Assembly: GCF_949628265.1 (NCBI RefSeq)
Contig: NC_088787.1
Location: 8,608,501 to 8,672,500, forward strand
Direction: 5' to 3'
Origin: Cloeon dipterum
Lineage: Eukaryota > Arthropoda > Insecta > Ephemeroptera > Baetidae
DNA: 64,000 bases
The notes under the pieces: generated by a model
Told to the model about the DNA's origin: nothing
Database searches by the model: none
What the model saw: only the letters and a program-made list of their open reading frames with translations
Shown here: one piece after another, positions 1 through 11,750 of the stretch
How positions within the stretch are numbered: the first letter of the stretch is position 1
Layout of the letters: each line of letters opens with the position of its first letter
Position numbers and translations under genes: made by a program

Positions 1-688
1 ATCGAGGTACAATAATTTTTTGAGTTCGTCGCAGATCGATTCCAAGCTTGTGTATTTTATCTCGAAGCTGGAAATCTCGAGTTTGGTCAGATTCTTCATT
101 CTGCAAATGGCTGAAATCGATCTGCTGTTCATGATGGCGTCTATATTTCTAAAATCTTGGTTGACGCTCAGGTGCTGCAATTTTGTAGCCTTTTCAGCAA
201 TCGTCTCAAGAATCTGCTCACCAGAAACTCTCGATTAACAAAATTATACTTTTAGAAGATTTATATTATCATACTTTATCAGCATTATCTTGAACGCAGT
301 CTGCGCTTCCATAGGACAAAATGTGTTTAAACTCGAACTCTTTCGTCTCACGACCGATTGACAGCGATAGAGCATTGATAATTTTGTCCATAGTATCGTT
401 GTTCTGTCTTTCTTGTGGATCGATGCATTTTATTTGCGTCAAATTTCTCAAGATCAGTTCCAGCAAACAAGTGGCTGTAAAAGATAAAAATTTCAATGCA
501 TGACAACACTTAATAATAAACTCACGTAATGCTTTTAATTTCGTTTCATTTTCGAGGAAGTGTTTAATTTTGCTAGCGATATGAACGGTAGCAATTTCTT
601 TCAGACTTCTCATTCGCCTCTTCTTTAAACTCTGCAGCCTCGTCCTGGTCGTCTGCAGCAGACTTGATGATGAATTACGCGTTTTCAT
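1..688 (-). CDS. LRR-type protein, tandem copy A (5' part only)
   Basis: Truncated by the window start. Exon 1 is 688-526 (ATG at 688), exon 2 is 474-275, and exon 3 starts at 213 and runs off the edge. Intron 1 (525-475, 51 bp) has donor GTGAGT and acceptor TTTTACAG. Intron 2 (274-214, 61 bp) has donor GTATGA and acceptor GAGCAG. Reading through intron 1 stays in frame, so an ORF finder merges exons 1 and 2, but copy B shows the intron is real. The protein starts with a Ser/Arg/Lys-rich segment, then a helical stretch with SLKEIATVHI. Exon 3 carries leucine-rich repeats of the type L..L.I..F. Exons and introns look identical to copy C. Function unknown. Confidence 0.75.
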
Positions 689-2575
689 GTTGAGTGCCTA
701 TAAATTAAACACATTTGTTTAAAACTGATTTCGACCACTTTGCTTAAATATATTTACTGTTAAACAAACAAGCTTTATAAAATAAATAAAAAACTAATTA
801 TTTTTCACATAAAAAGAGTATTGCACTAAGCATATTCCTATTCAAATTTATCTACTATATAAACATGTAGCTCTTGGTAAATTTTTGTATCTTCATTTGA
901 GATGGCCGACCCCTTCTATATTTATCAAAGCTTCAAAGCCGCGTCCCGATCAAGAACGAATAACATTGGTGCACGAGTCTCTTTGAAGGAAGACCCCTAT
1001 CCAGAAAAGGACCAGCGAGCTTGTGTTACTATGCCCCCACACCGGGGTCTTTTTATTTAAAACTAACTGTGAAATTAATGCACGCTTGCTGGAAGCGTGC
1101 AGAGCAGCAAGTTGCAATCGGACTGCCAATATAAACCCTCCCAAATCAGAATGCACACTCATTATTGCCATGCAAGAAAATCAAAATTTTCTGACACAAT
1201 TCGGCTGACACAGAATCGACTTTAGCTTTTTAACTGCCCACGCATTTATGCCGCGAAAGGCACGGCTGAACAAATATTAAAATTTGAGTGGCAGTGTTAA
1301 ACTACCCGAAGTGATCATTGGGTCTACGACGTTATTTTCTCCGGAGTTTAATCATTTTTACGATCTTTGAGCGGCGGCTGATGCATGGTGCAGCTTGGCT
1401 AAAGTCACGCGGTGGCTGGTAGCTTACTTGAAATTGACTTAAAACTAGCCGGCTGGCGCGGCTTGCTCTGACCTCCAGCCACGCCTTTATTATTTTTCGA
1501 CAAAATTTGAGGTCTGATCTGAACCATAAAATAACTTATGAATAGAAATCTTTATTTTTATTTATTCGAAACTGCTGGAAATTTTACACAATTATATGAA
1601 CCACTCATTAAAATCTCCTCTAATACGAAATGATCAGGTAGCTAGATTTTAGTGCGTCTTTATTTATTTTATCGGGTCTTTATTAGGTACCTGAAAATGC
1701 TCTGATAAACCCAGTACGAGGTAATTTATTCTCTCGTCGGGCCGGGTTTGTTAGGTGGGGTTGGGTTTCGTCAAACCGGTGAGGGTGTTTTAAAAACCAA
1801 ATTATGCTTCAACCTGAAAAGAACTTAAACCTTATTCTCATACGCTCTCAGAACAGCAATTCCAATGCATTTTACATATCATTTTTCAATCAGAGAGCGC
1901 AGAGGGCTGAGTGGGTACCATATGGGGATAAACCAGGGTTGCAAAAAAATAATAATTCTTTTCTCAGGTAAAAAGCGTTTTTCTTATTTTTTTTATTTTA
2001 ACTACAGTTTCTTGTGCAGCAACGTTTGCACCTTAGTTTTCAATAATTTTCTAATTATTAGCTCTTGTCTCGACTTAAAAAATTGTGAAATATTTTTTTT
2101 TTTTAAATTGAGGCAGCAAAATGGCAATTTAAAAGCACAAATCAGCACAGTGTAGAGGAAATTTGCAGGCGGAGTGGTCAAAATTTCCTCTACATTGCAG
2201 ATTATTTTTTTTTTGCAAACTAGACTATAAGCCTTCTTTGTTTGTGTGCTCTGCAGAGGGTAGCAATTACAGCTCCAACTTAAAAATTCAAAATGTGAAA
2301 ATGGTTGTTTTGTTTGTCTAAAGCGCTTGTTTTGAGAGTGGCAAAACGGATTCTTAAAATATCAGTGCCATCCTATTATTTAAACCCATCTAACCAAACT
2401 AACTTAACGCCAGCCGAAATTCTTCTATCGAAAAGCATCCTATTTGTAGTCAACGGAATCCCCGAAATTCCAAAATCATGCAAACAAATACCTGTTTTTT
2501 TTTGCTGAGGCCAAAACTCGCGTGTATGCAACACGAGCTCTGACGAAGGGGAAATGCCAGCTGAGGGTTGCTTAC
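1..2575. repeat. Direct repeat, copy A: partial LRR gene plus upstream spacer
   Basis: This segment matches 11063-13637 at a constant offset of 11,062 with no difference found on reading, including homopolymer runs and introns. It also matches 5161 to about 7730 (copy B) with scattered substitutions and indels. The match to copy C breaks down at about 2575/13637. Confidence 0.85.
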
Positions 2576-3831
2576 ATCGTCTGCGTCTGCGCGTGGGTGA
2601 AAAGCACGCGCCCTGAGTTTCAGGTTGAGCCACAAATACATGCAGAGGCACTTATGAAATCTCTTGGTCAATTAAAGTGTTTTTTCCATTTTCAGCTTTG
2701 TTAGGCAATATATGTTTATAGGGCTCTCTTGTTCAAAATTACGAAGTTTAGATTCTTTTGTTTAACTACATAACTGTTCCTTTTTTACTAAACTACACAA
2801 TGCAGAGATGAAAATCTTAGTGAATATTGCGTGGAAGATTTTGAATTCGACATTAATTGGTTTTTGTTACCGGGGATCGATTTCCCTGGGGATCGATTTT
2901 AAATTGAATTCGATTCCTTCTACAAATATGTACAGCAAACGTTGAGAAAAATGCATGTTAATTTTATTCAGTAGACTTAAGTGGCTATGCGAGATCCATC
3001 CCCATTTATACTCTGCTATTTGAGAAATAAAAGTGCTTTGTTTTTCTGGTGATCGCGACTGCAGTAAGGAGTGCCTTTAGCGTCATCAGTGGCGGTGAAG
3101 TTTATATATGTATTTGCCCTCAAATTGGGTTCACAACTGGAGACTAAACAAAATATATCACTACAATGGAATAAAAATTGGAGCTATGGAACTGGCTACA
3201 CAAGGTCGCCAACCGCGTTGCATATCTTCAAAAATATGTGCAATAAAATAGCTATGATATTTCTCGTGTTTTAAAGATTTTAAAATTTATCTTTTCCTCA
3301 TTTCAATTAGAAAATCAGTTTAAATTACATTATTTTTATTGAAGTGCCTCTACCAAATCTTTTGAGAGCATTATTAAGAGCTCAGGATTGTCAAATATTC
3401 AGCTATTTGGTAAAAAAATAAGTAGTGTAGGTAGTAAATATAGAAAAAGAAATGAACTTTTAAAACATTTATAGTGTTCTCGAGTCATTCATTCATTTTT
3501 AATTATTTTTATCATTTATAATTATCTAATTTATAATCTGGTTTCTTTGTAACAAATTAATAAAACTAAAACAAGCATAAACGATACTAAATTTTATTTT
3601 AAAAGACGTAGAAAAGAGTAAAACCACGAACCGTTAGCGATAGCAAAACCAAATTATTTGCCACAATATTTTTACAACATTATTAAAAAAAATAATATCA
3701 GGCTAAAAATTAATATTATAATATACTTATTTCAAAGCTATTCTACATAAAAATGAACAGCAAATCAAGTGATTTTGATTCAGTGGTGGAATACAACCTC
3801 GGTAAATATATTCTATTCTTCTAAAGCGAAG
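689..3831. other. Spacer between LRR copies A and B
   Basis: No convincing gene. The first 1.9 kb repeats in the spacers of copies B and C. It contains AT-rich and T-rich runs and a 13-bp inverted repeat at 2152-2193 (GTAGAGGAAATTT and its complement), also present in copy C and slightly altered in B. Short open frames at 1865-2155 and 2305-2508 have no recognisable protein and sit in low-complexity sequence. From about 3275 to 3831 the sequence again matches the region 3' of copy C (about 9310-9751), so it is the 3' flank of copy B. About 2837-3275 is unique to this spacer. Confidence 0.6.
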
Positions 3832-5846
3832 TTAACAAGCGAATGCACTGATTAACTGAGTGATACTACCATCGCCAATCAACTGGCGAAACCTCTCCCC
3901 AATAATAGGAACATGCTCTTCACGACGGCTTATCAATTCTCGATCAGAATCACCAATCTGTAATTCCAAAGCGACCAGTTCGGGGAGAAACGCTGAAGAC
4001 ATTTGAATGAAGTCTCTAAACGCCTTCAAAAATGGAACGGTTACTCCGTATACAAATTTATCGGAAAATTCTAGACTGAGCTTTGAGAGTTTTCCCAAGA
4101 CTTGTTTGCTCTCGATCAATGACGTCAGTTTCTTCAAGTCCTCTACGTTCAATTTATGGCAACATTCCAGTGACACTCTCTCCAGGTTTGGCGCTGACAG
4201 AATTTTGGACACCTTAAAATTAAGGTCGTCGTCATAGTCGTCTATACTGAAATGTAAAGATTGGATGTTTTCAAAATCAGAAAAACAATTAAAATTACAT
4301 ATCGTTAATTGTGAAAATTGATTTTTATAACAAGCAAAATAACTAGAAAACCACAACATATCATTTAAATTCGATTATTTCTTATATCTAATATATTTAC
4401 CATGGCATCCACTCCAGTTCTCTTAATTTAGCATGTGAATATTGGATTTGCTCATTATCTTCATCCTCATATGTTACATATTTCAAAGCTAACTTCCTCA
4501 GGTTCGGGAAAGCTGCAAAAACTGCGCTCAATTTAAATTCAACCTCCGGTGAGTCCAAAGTTAGTGTATGCAGATTCGCTCCATATGCAGCAGATATTTT
4601 GTTGAACGTTGAAATTGACGGCAAAATATCCAAGAGCAAACTTTCGATTTTGGAAAAACGGAGCACTGAATTTAACTTTCTTTGATCATCGACAAAATTT
4701 GGCCATCCAACCTGTAAAATTATGAACAAAATTTGTTTTAACCTGATTCCTTTGGAAAAAACAAAATATATAAACAGTTTAAATCAAGATATATATCAAA
4801 TAGTTGTCTTTAAAGTTATTTTTTAATTTTGTTTACCTTAAGATCAGTGACATTGGGGTAGTAGAGATGCAGGTCCAAATCGCATATGGCCGTACTCAAA
4901 TGGCGCAAGGATGAAGTCTCAGCAGGTAGCGGTGGTTCTCTTATAGTGCAACACTGGCAAATGCATTCTGTTTCGCGTATCAATTCCAGTTTGGCGAGGT
5001 GCTCCATGCAGAGACTCGTTAATGTTCTGATGTTCTCGTTATTAGAGTAACTGTGCCGGAACAAAAACACTTTGAGCCGGGAGAACCTTGATTTGAATTT
5101 CTCAATCTCATTACTGCTCAATTCCTCCTGCAAATCTATGCCCGAAAAATCAAGGATCACATCGAGGTACAATAATTTTGTGAGTTGGTCGCAGATCGAT
5201 TCCAAGCTTGTGTATTTTATCTCGAAGCTGGAAATCTCGAGTTTGGTCAGATTCTTCATTCTGCAAATGGCTGAAATCGATCTGCTGTTCATGATGGCGT
5301 CTATATTTCTAAAATCTTGGTTGACGCTCAGGTGCTGCAATTTTGTAGCCTTTTCAGCAATCGTCACAAGAATCTGCTCACCAGAAACTCTCGATTAACA
5401 AAATTACACTTTTAGATGATTTATATTATCATACTTTATCAGCATTATCTTGAACGCAGTCTGCGCTTCCATAGGACAAAATGTGTTTAAACTCGAACTC
5501 TTTCGTCTCACGACCGATTGACAGCGATAGAGCATTGATAATTTTGTCCATAGTATCGTTGTTCTGTCTTTCTTGTGGATCGATGCATTTTATTTGCGTC
5601 AAATTTCTCAAGATCAGTTCCAGCAAACAAGTGGCTGTAAGATAAAAATTTCAATGCATGACAACACTTAATAATAAACTCACGTAATGCTTTTAATTTC
5701 GTTTCATTTTCGAGGAAGTGTTTAATTTTGCTTGCGATATGAACGGTAGCAATTTCTTTCAGACTTCTTATTCGCCTCTTCTTTAAACTCTGCAGCCTCG
5801 TCCTGGTCGTCTGCAGCAGACTTGATGATGAATTACGCGTTTTCAT
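3832..5846 (-). CDS. LRR-type protein, tandem copy B (complete)
   Basis: Five exons on the minus strand: 5846-5684, 5634-5435, 5373-4837, 4711-4401, 4246-3832. They total 1,626 nt, or 541 residues, with all phases consistent. Intron 1 is 49 bp, against 51 bp in copies A and C. The 2-bp difference breaks a read-through frame but not the spliced one, which supports the intron. The last exon could instead start at 4342, also in phase; the start at 4246 is preferred because copy C has the homologous acceptor. The protein has a basic N-terminus, a BC-box-like stretch near residues 28-38, then irregular leucine-rich repeats through the rest (for example NLTKLEISSF, NLHTLTLDSP, NLRKLALKYV, NLERVSLECC). 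No F-box, signal peptide or membrane segment is seen. It may be an intracellular LRR substrate receptor; function unknown. Confidence 0.75.
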
Positions 5847-7730
5847 GTTGAGTGCCTATAAATTAAACACATTTGTTTAAAACTGATTTCGACCACTTTG
5901 CTTAAATATATTTACTGTTAAACAAACAAGCTTTATAAAATAAATAAAAAACTAATTATTTTTCATATAAAAAGAGTATTGCACTAAGCATATTCCTATT
6001 CAAATTTATCTACTATATAAACATGTAGCTCTTGGTAAATTTTTGTATCCTCATTTGAGATGGCCGACCCCTTCTATATTTATCAAAGCTTCAAAGCCGC
6101 GTCCCGATCAAGAACGAATAACATTGGCGCACGAGTCTCTTTGAAGGAAGACCCCTATCCAGAAAAGGACCAGCGCGCTTGTGTTACTATGCCCCCACAC
6201 CGGGGTCTTTTTATTTAAAAATGCTAACTGTGAAATTAATGCACGCTTGCTGGAAGCGTGCAGAGCAGCAAGTTGCAATCGGACTGCCAATATAAACCCT
6301 CCCAAATCAGAATGCACACTCATTAGTGCCATGCAAGAAAATCAAAATTTTCTGACACAATTCGGCTGACACAGAATCGACTTTAGCTAATTAACTGCCC
6401 ACGCATTTATGTCGCGAAAGGCACGGCTGAACAAATATTAAAATTGGAGTGGCAGTGTTAAATTACCCGAAGTGATCAATGGGTCTACGACATTATTTTC
6501 TCCGGAGTTTAATCATTTTTATGATCTTTGAGCGGCGGCTGATGCATGGTGCAGCTTGGCTAAAGTCACGCGGTGGCTGGTAGCTAACGACATGACTTAA
6601 AACTAGCCGGCTGGCGCGGCTTGCTCTGACCTTCAACCACGCCTTTATTATTTTTCGACAAAATTTGAGGTCTGATCTGAACCATAAAATAACTTATGAA
6701 TAGAAATCTTTATTTTTATTTATTCTAAACTGCTGGAAAGTTTACACAATTATATGAACCACTCATTAAAATCTCCTCTAATACGAAATGATCAGGTAGC
6801 TAGATTAGTGCGTTCGCCGGGCTGGGTCCTTATTAGGTACCTGAAAATGCCCGGGTAAACCCAATACGAGGTAATTAATTCTCTCGTCGGGCCGGGTTTT
6901 TTTGGTGGGTTTGGGTTTCGTCAAACCGGTGAGGGTGTTTTAAAAACCAAATTATGCTTCAACCTGAAAAGAACTCAAACCTTATTCTCATACGCTCTCA
7001 GAACAAAAATTCCAATGCATTTTACACATTAATTTTCAATCAGAGAGCGGATAGGGCTGAGTGGGCACCATATGGGGATAAACCAGGGTTGCAAATAATA
7101 AATAAATAAAAAATAATTATTTATTGCTCTTGTAAAAAGCGTTTTTCTTTTTATTTTAACTACAGTTTCTTGTGCAGCAACGTTTATACCTCAGTATTCA
7201 ATAATTTTCTAATTATTAGCTCTTGTCTCGACTTAAAAAATTGTGAAAGTTTTTTTTTTTTAAAATTGAGGCAGCAAAATGGCAATTTAAAAGCACAAAT
7301 CAGCACTGTATAGAGGAAATTTGCAGGCGGAGTGGTCAAAATTTCCTCTACATTGCAGATTATTTCTTTTTTTTTTGCAAACTAGATGTTAATTTTAAAA
7401 TGCAAATAAAAAAGTGCGCTGACATTAAAATATGCATTGAAAATAAATTAAAAGAAATATACAATTTTTTTACACCGTGGGCGGGTACATTTGGGTCCTG
7501 AATAATGGGTTGCCTCACTACATAGAGTGCAGGGCAGCAAAAATTGGGCCCGATGAACGCGCTAGACTAGATTCTGTTAAACCTTCTTTGTTTGTGTGCT
7601 CTGCAGAGGGTAGCAATTACAGCTCCAACTTAAAAATTCAAAATGTGAAAATGGGTGTTTGTTTGTCTAAAGCGCTTGTTTTGAGAGTGGCAAAACGGAT
7701 TCTTAAAATATCGGTGCAATCCTATTATTT
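5161..7730. repeat. Direct repeat, copy B (diverged)
   Basis: Starts with the same 12 bases as window position 1 and runs in register with copies A and C. It has single-base changes roughly every 30-60 bases and several indels: 2 bp in intron 1, about 190 bp at 7385-7578 absent from A and C, and small spacer changes. Confidence 0.8.
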
Positions 7731-9751
7731 AAACCCATCTAACCAAACTAACTTAACGCCAGCCGAAATTCTTCTATCGAAAAGCATCCTATTTGTAGTC
7801 AACGGAATCCCCGAAATTCCAAAATCATGCAAACAAATACCTGTTTTTTTTTGCTGAGGCCAAAACTCGCGTGTATACAACGAGCTCTGACGAAGGGGAA
7901 ATGCCAGCTGAGGGTTGCTTACATCGTCTGCGTCTGCGCGTGGGTGAAATGCGCGCGCCCTGAGTTTCAGGTTGAGCCACAAATACATACAGAGGCACTT
8001 ATGAAATTTGTTGGTCAATTAAAGTGTTTTTTCCATTTTCAGCTTTGTTAGGCAATATATGTTTAGTGCTCTCTTGTTCGAAATTACGAAATTTAGATTC
8101 TTTTGTTTAACTACAAAACTGTTCCTTTTTTACTAAACTACACAATGCAGAGATGGAAATTTTAGTGAATATTGCGTGTGCATGGCATCAAATTCATCAA
8201 GATTTGATAAATCTTTCCTTCTACTTTGGAAAATTTGTTTGAACGATTTAGACTCTCTGATGCAAAAATATATATATTTATTTCTCTTAAAACATTGTTG
8301 TGAACCTCTTCGGCCTGAGATTTGCCCCATCACGCGACTGCAGACGAAAGGTGCGGCGCGAGGCCGCTACTCTAGAAATACCGTTTCATGTATGAAATTT
8401 GCTTTTCTTTATTTAAGTCATAATTATTATTATCATAGGAGTTAAAATTTATCTTTTCCTCATCTCAATTAGAAAATCAGTTTAAATTACATTATTTTTA
8501 TTTAAGTGCCTCTGCCAAGTCTTTTGAGAGCATTTGAAAATTCAGTCAGCAAGTTTAAGAAAAATTTATAAAATAAATCAAAATCCTCTGCGTGCTTGAG
8601 TAAATGTTCCGTCAAAGGCTACCCAAAAATTAAGTCTTGAATATTTTAGGCTGGATTACTGTGTGAACTTGGTGCTCAGTTTAAATATCATCTTCTTAGG
8701 ATTGAAGCAATAAATTAATCGTCTTCTTGCGCGTGTTACTCTTTTTGGGTCTTGTAACTTGCACGGCGTCATTCTCTTCAATGGGGGCTTCATATGCAGG
8801 ATAACAAATTTCTCCGTCAATAAAAGACTTTCAATTGCGAAGTTGGCCATAATTACGTTACTAAAGCTAAGTTACGCGGACGAGACTTTGAAAATAAAAG
8901 ATAAATTCTTACTGTGACTGGCAAGGCAAAAGAGGGTTAACTATAATAGGTAGAGGCGCAGGAGAGATGCTACTGCTCGGCAGAGGCGCCAGGAAACCGT
9001 CTGCGGACCGAGCTGGCGAAAGCCGCCTCGAAGCTCGGGGGCGGGGGGTGGTGTGACACCGCTTGGGGTGTCACGTGCCAGCCAGAGATGGGAAAATTAC
9101 AGTTTGGGGCGCCGACGTTAATTTAAGTTGAACAGTGCTCGTTTGTCGTTTAAGGAAAAAAAAATAAAGAAAGACCAATTTTATACATAAAACGGTGTGG
9201 TTCTTGGGTAGCGGCCAGAGCGTCCGGCGGCCGCGCGCCGCGTCTTTAGGTCTGCAGGAGCATGATGGGGCAAATCAGGCCGAGTCGTGTCACGACAATT
9301 AAGAGATCAGGATTGTCAAATATTCAGCTATTCGGTAAAAAAAATAAGTAGTGTAGGTAGTAAATATAGAAAGAAATGAACTTTTAAAACATTTATAGTG
9401 TTCTCGAGTCATTCATTCATTTTTAATTATTTTTTTTATTTAATTATCTAATTTATAATCTGGTTTCTTTGTAACAAAATAATAAAACTAACGAGCATAA
9501 ACGATAGTAAATTTTATTTTACAAGACGTAGAAAAGAGTAAAACCACGAACCGTTAGCGATAGCAAAACCAAATTATTTGCCACAATATTTTTACAACAT
9601 TATTAAAAAAATTAATATCAGGCTAAAAATTAATATTATAATATACTTATTTCAAAGCTATTCTACATAAAAATGAACAGCAAATCAAGTGATATTGATT
9701 CAGTGGTGGAATACAACCTCGGTAAATATATTCTATTCTTCTAAAGCGAAG
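5847..9751. other. Spacer between LRR copies B and C
   Basis: No convincing gene. 5847 to about 8170 is the copy-B version of the shared spacer. About 8180-8440 and 8536-9300 are absent from the copy-A spacer. These parts hold GC-richer sequence with an inverted repeat (arms near 8294-8371 and 9211-9300) and a G-run at 9035-9048. About 9310-9751 again matches the 3' flank of copy B (3370-3831). A 64-residue open frame at 8850-8656 (minus) has no recognisable family. Confidence 0.55.
8294..9300. repeat. Inverted GC-rich arms, possible mobile-element ends
   Basis: The left arm (about 8294-8371) and the right arm (about 9211-9300) read as reverse complements with small indels. The shared core contains TCGGCCTGA, TTTGCCCCATCA and CTGCAGAC, followed by a GCGGCGCG-like stretch. 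Both arms are absent from the copy-A spacer. However, 8440-8535 between them is ordinary spacer sequence shared with copy A, so this is not one simple insertion. Two opposed copies of a short element, or a rearranged element, fit better. Confidence 0.45.
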
Positions 9752-11750
9752 TTAAGAAGCGAATGCACTGATTAACTGAGTGATACTACCATCGCCAATC
9801 AACTGGCGAAACCTCTCCCCAATAATAGGAACATGCTCTTCACGACGGCTTATCAATTCTCGATCAGAATCACCAATCTGTAATTCCAAAGCGACCAGTT
9901 CGGGGAGAAACGCTGAAGACATTTGAATGAAGTCTCTAAACGCCTTCAAAAATGGAACGTTTACTCCAGTTTTAAACCGTCCGGAAAATTCTAGACTGAG
10001 CTTCGAGAGTTTTCCCAAGACTTGTTTGCTCTCGATCAGTGACGTCAGTTTCTTCAAGTCCTCTACGTCCAATAAATGGCAACATTTCAATGACACTCTC
10101 TCCAGGTTTGGCGCTGACAGAATTTTGGACACCTTAAAAAAAAAGTCGTCGTCGTCATCTTCGTCATCGTCGTCGTCGTCGTCACCACTGTTATGTACAG
10201 ATTGAATATTATCAAATAGTATATAACCGTAAAAATGTATTTAAAAATGTCGAAGTTATCTGGATAATCTTAATTTCTGCAGCGAGTAACATAAAATTAA
10301 CACATTATAATTGAAAACAACAAACTGTCTATTTTTATATCTAAATATTTACCTTGGGATCCACTTCAGATCTCTTAATTTCGCATGTGAATATTGGATT
10401 TGCTCATTATCTTCATCATCAAATGTTACATTTTTCAACGCCAACTTGCTCAGGTTCGGGAAAGCTGCAAAAACTGCGCTCAATTTAAATTCAACCTCCG
10501 GTGAGTCCAAAGTTAGTGTATGCAGATTCGCTCCATATGCAGCAGATATTTTGTTGAACGCTGAAATTGATGGCAAGATGTACAGGTACAAACTCTCGAT
10601 TTTAGAAAATCGGAGCACTGACTTTAACTGTCTTTGATCATCGGCATAATCTGGCCATCCAACCTGTAAAATTATGTAACAAAATTATTTTTGCCTGATT
10701 CTTTTGTGAAAAACTAAATAGATATAAACAGTTTAAACCTTAAGATCAGTGACATTGGGGTAGTAGAGATGCAGGTCCAAATCGCATATGGCCGTACTCA
10801 AATGGCGCAAGGATGAAGTCTCAGCAGGTAGCGGTGGTTCTCTTATAGTGCAACACTCGCAAGTGAATTCTGTTTCGCGTATCAATTCCAGTTTGGCGAG
10901 GTGCTCCATGCAGAGACTCGTTAATGTTCTGATGTTCTCGTTATTAGAGTAACTGTGCCGGAACAAAAACACTTTGAGCCGGGAGAACCTTGATTTGAAT
11001 TTCTCAATCTCATTGCTGCTCAATTCCTCCTGCAAATCTATGCCCGAAAAATCAAGGATCACATCGAGGTACAATAATTTTTTGAGTTCGTCGCAGATCG
11101 ATTCCAAGCTTGTGTATTTTATCTCGAAGCTGGAAATCTCGAGTTTGGTCAGATTCTTCATTCTGCAAATGGCTGAAATCGATCTGCTGTTCATGATGGC
11201 GTCTATATTTCTAAAATCTTGGTTGACGCTCAGGTGCTGCAATTTTGTAGCCTTTTCAGCAATCGTCTCAAGAATCTGCTCACCAGAAACTCTCGATTAA
11301 CAAAATTATACTTTTAGAAGATTTATATTATCATACTTTATCAGCATTATCTTGAACGCAGTCTGCGCTTCCATAGGACAAAATGTGTTTAAACTCGAAC
11401 TCTTTCGTCTCACGACCGATTGACAGCGATAGAGCATTGATAATTTTGTCCATAGTATCGTTGTTCTGTCTTTCTTGTGGATCGATGCATTTTATTTGCG
11501 TCAAATTTCTCAAGATCAGTTCCAGCAAACAAGTGGCTGTAAAAGATAAAAATTTCAATGCATGACAACACTTAATAATAAACTCACGTAATGCTTTTAA
11601 TTTCGTTTCATTTTCGAGGAAGTGTTTAATTTTGCTAGCGATATGAACGGTAGCAATTTCTTTCAGACTTCTCATTCGCCTCTTCTTTAAACTCTGCAGC
11701 CTCGTCCTGGTCGTCTGCAGCAGACTTGATGATGAATTACGCGTTTTCAT
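9752..11750 (-). CDS. LRR-type protein, tandem copy C (complete)
   Basis: Five exons on the minus strand: 11750-11588, 11536-11337, 11275-10739, 10663-10353, 10187-9752. They total 1,647 nt, or 548 residues, in phase throughout. Intron 1 is 51 bp, intron 2 61 bp, intron 3 75 bp (donor GTTTAA) and intron 4 165 bp. The domain layout matches copy B. The last exon opens with an acidic run (13 Asp/Glu in a row) encoded by a GAC microsatellite, where copy B has only a short Asp/Tyr stretch. Exon 4 differs from B at several positions (NLSKLALKNV against NLRKLALKYV). Exons 1, 2 and the visible part of exon 3 look identical to copy A. Function unknown. Confidence 0.75.
10140..10186. repeat. Coding GAC/GTC trinucleotide microsatellite
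   Basis: On the plus strand this is a run of GTC with single ATC and TTC interruptions. Read on the minus strand in the frame of LRR copy C exon 5 it encodes an Asp-rich tract. The homologous segment of copy B (4222-4246) is much shorter. Confidence 0.85.

Noticed and set aside
950..1208. Open frames on both strands in the LRR spacer, repeated at 6108-6369 and 12012-12270
   Set aside because: They overlap on opposite strands, have no recognisable domain and recur only because the spacer is duplicated. The frames shift with spacer indels.
8293..9300. A single 1-kb DNA transposon bounded by the inverted GC-rich arms
   Set aside because: Positions 8440-8535 between the arms are spacer sequence also present in copy A, so the arms do not bound one clean insertion, and no target-site duplication was found.
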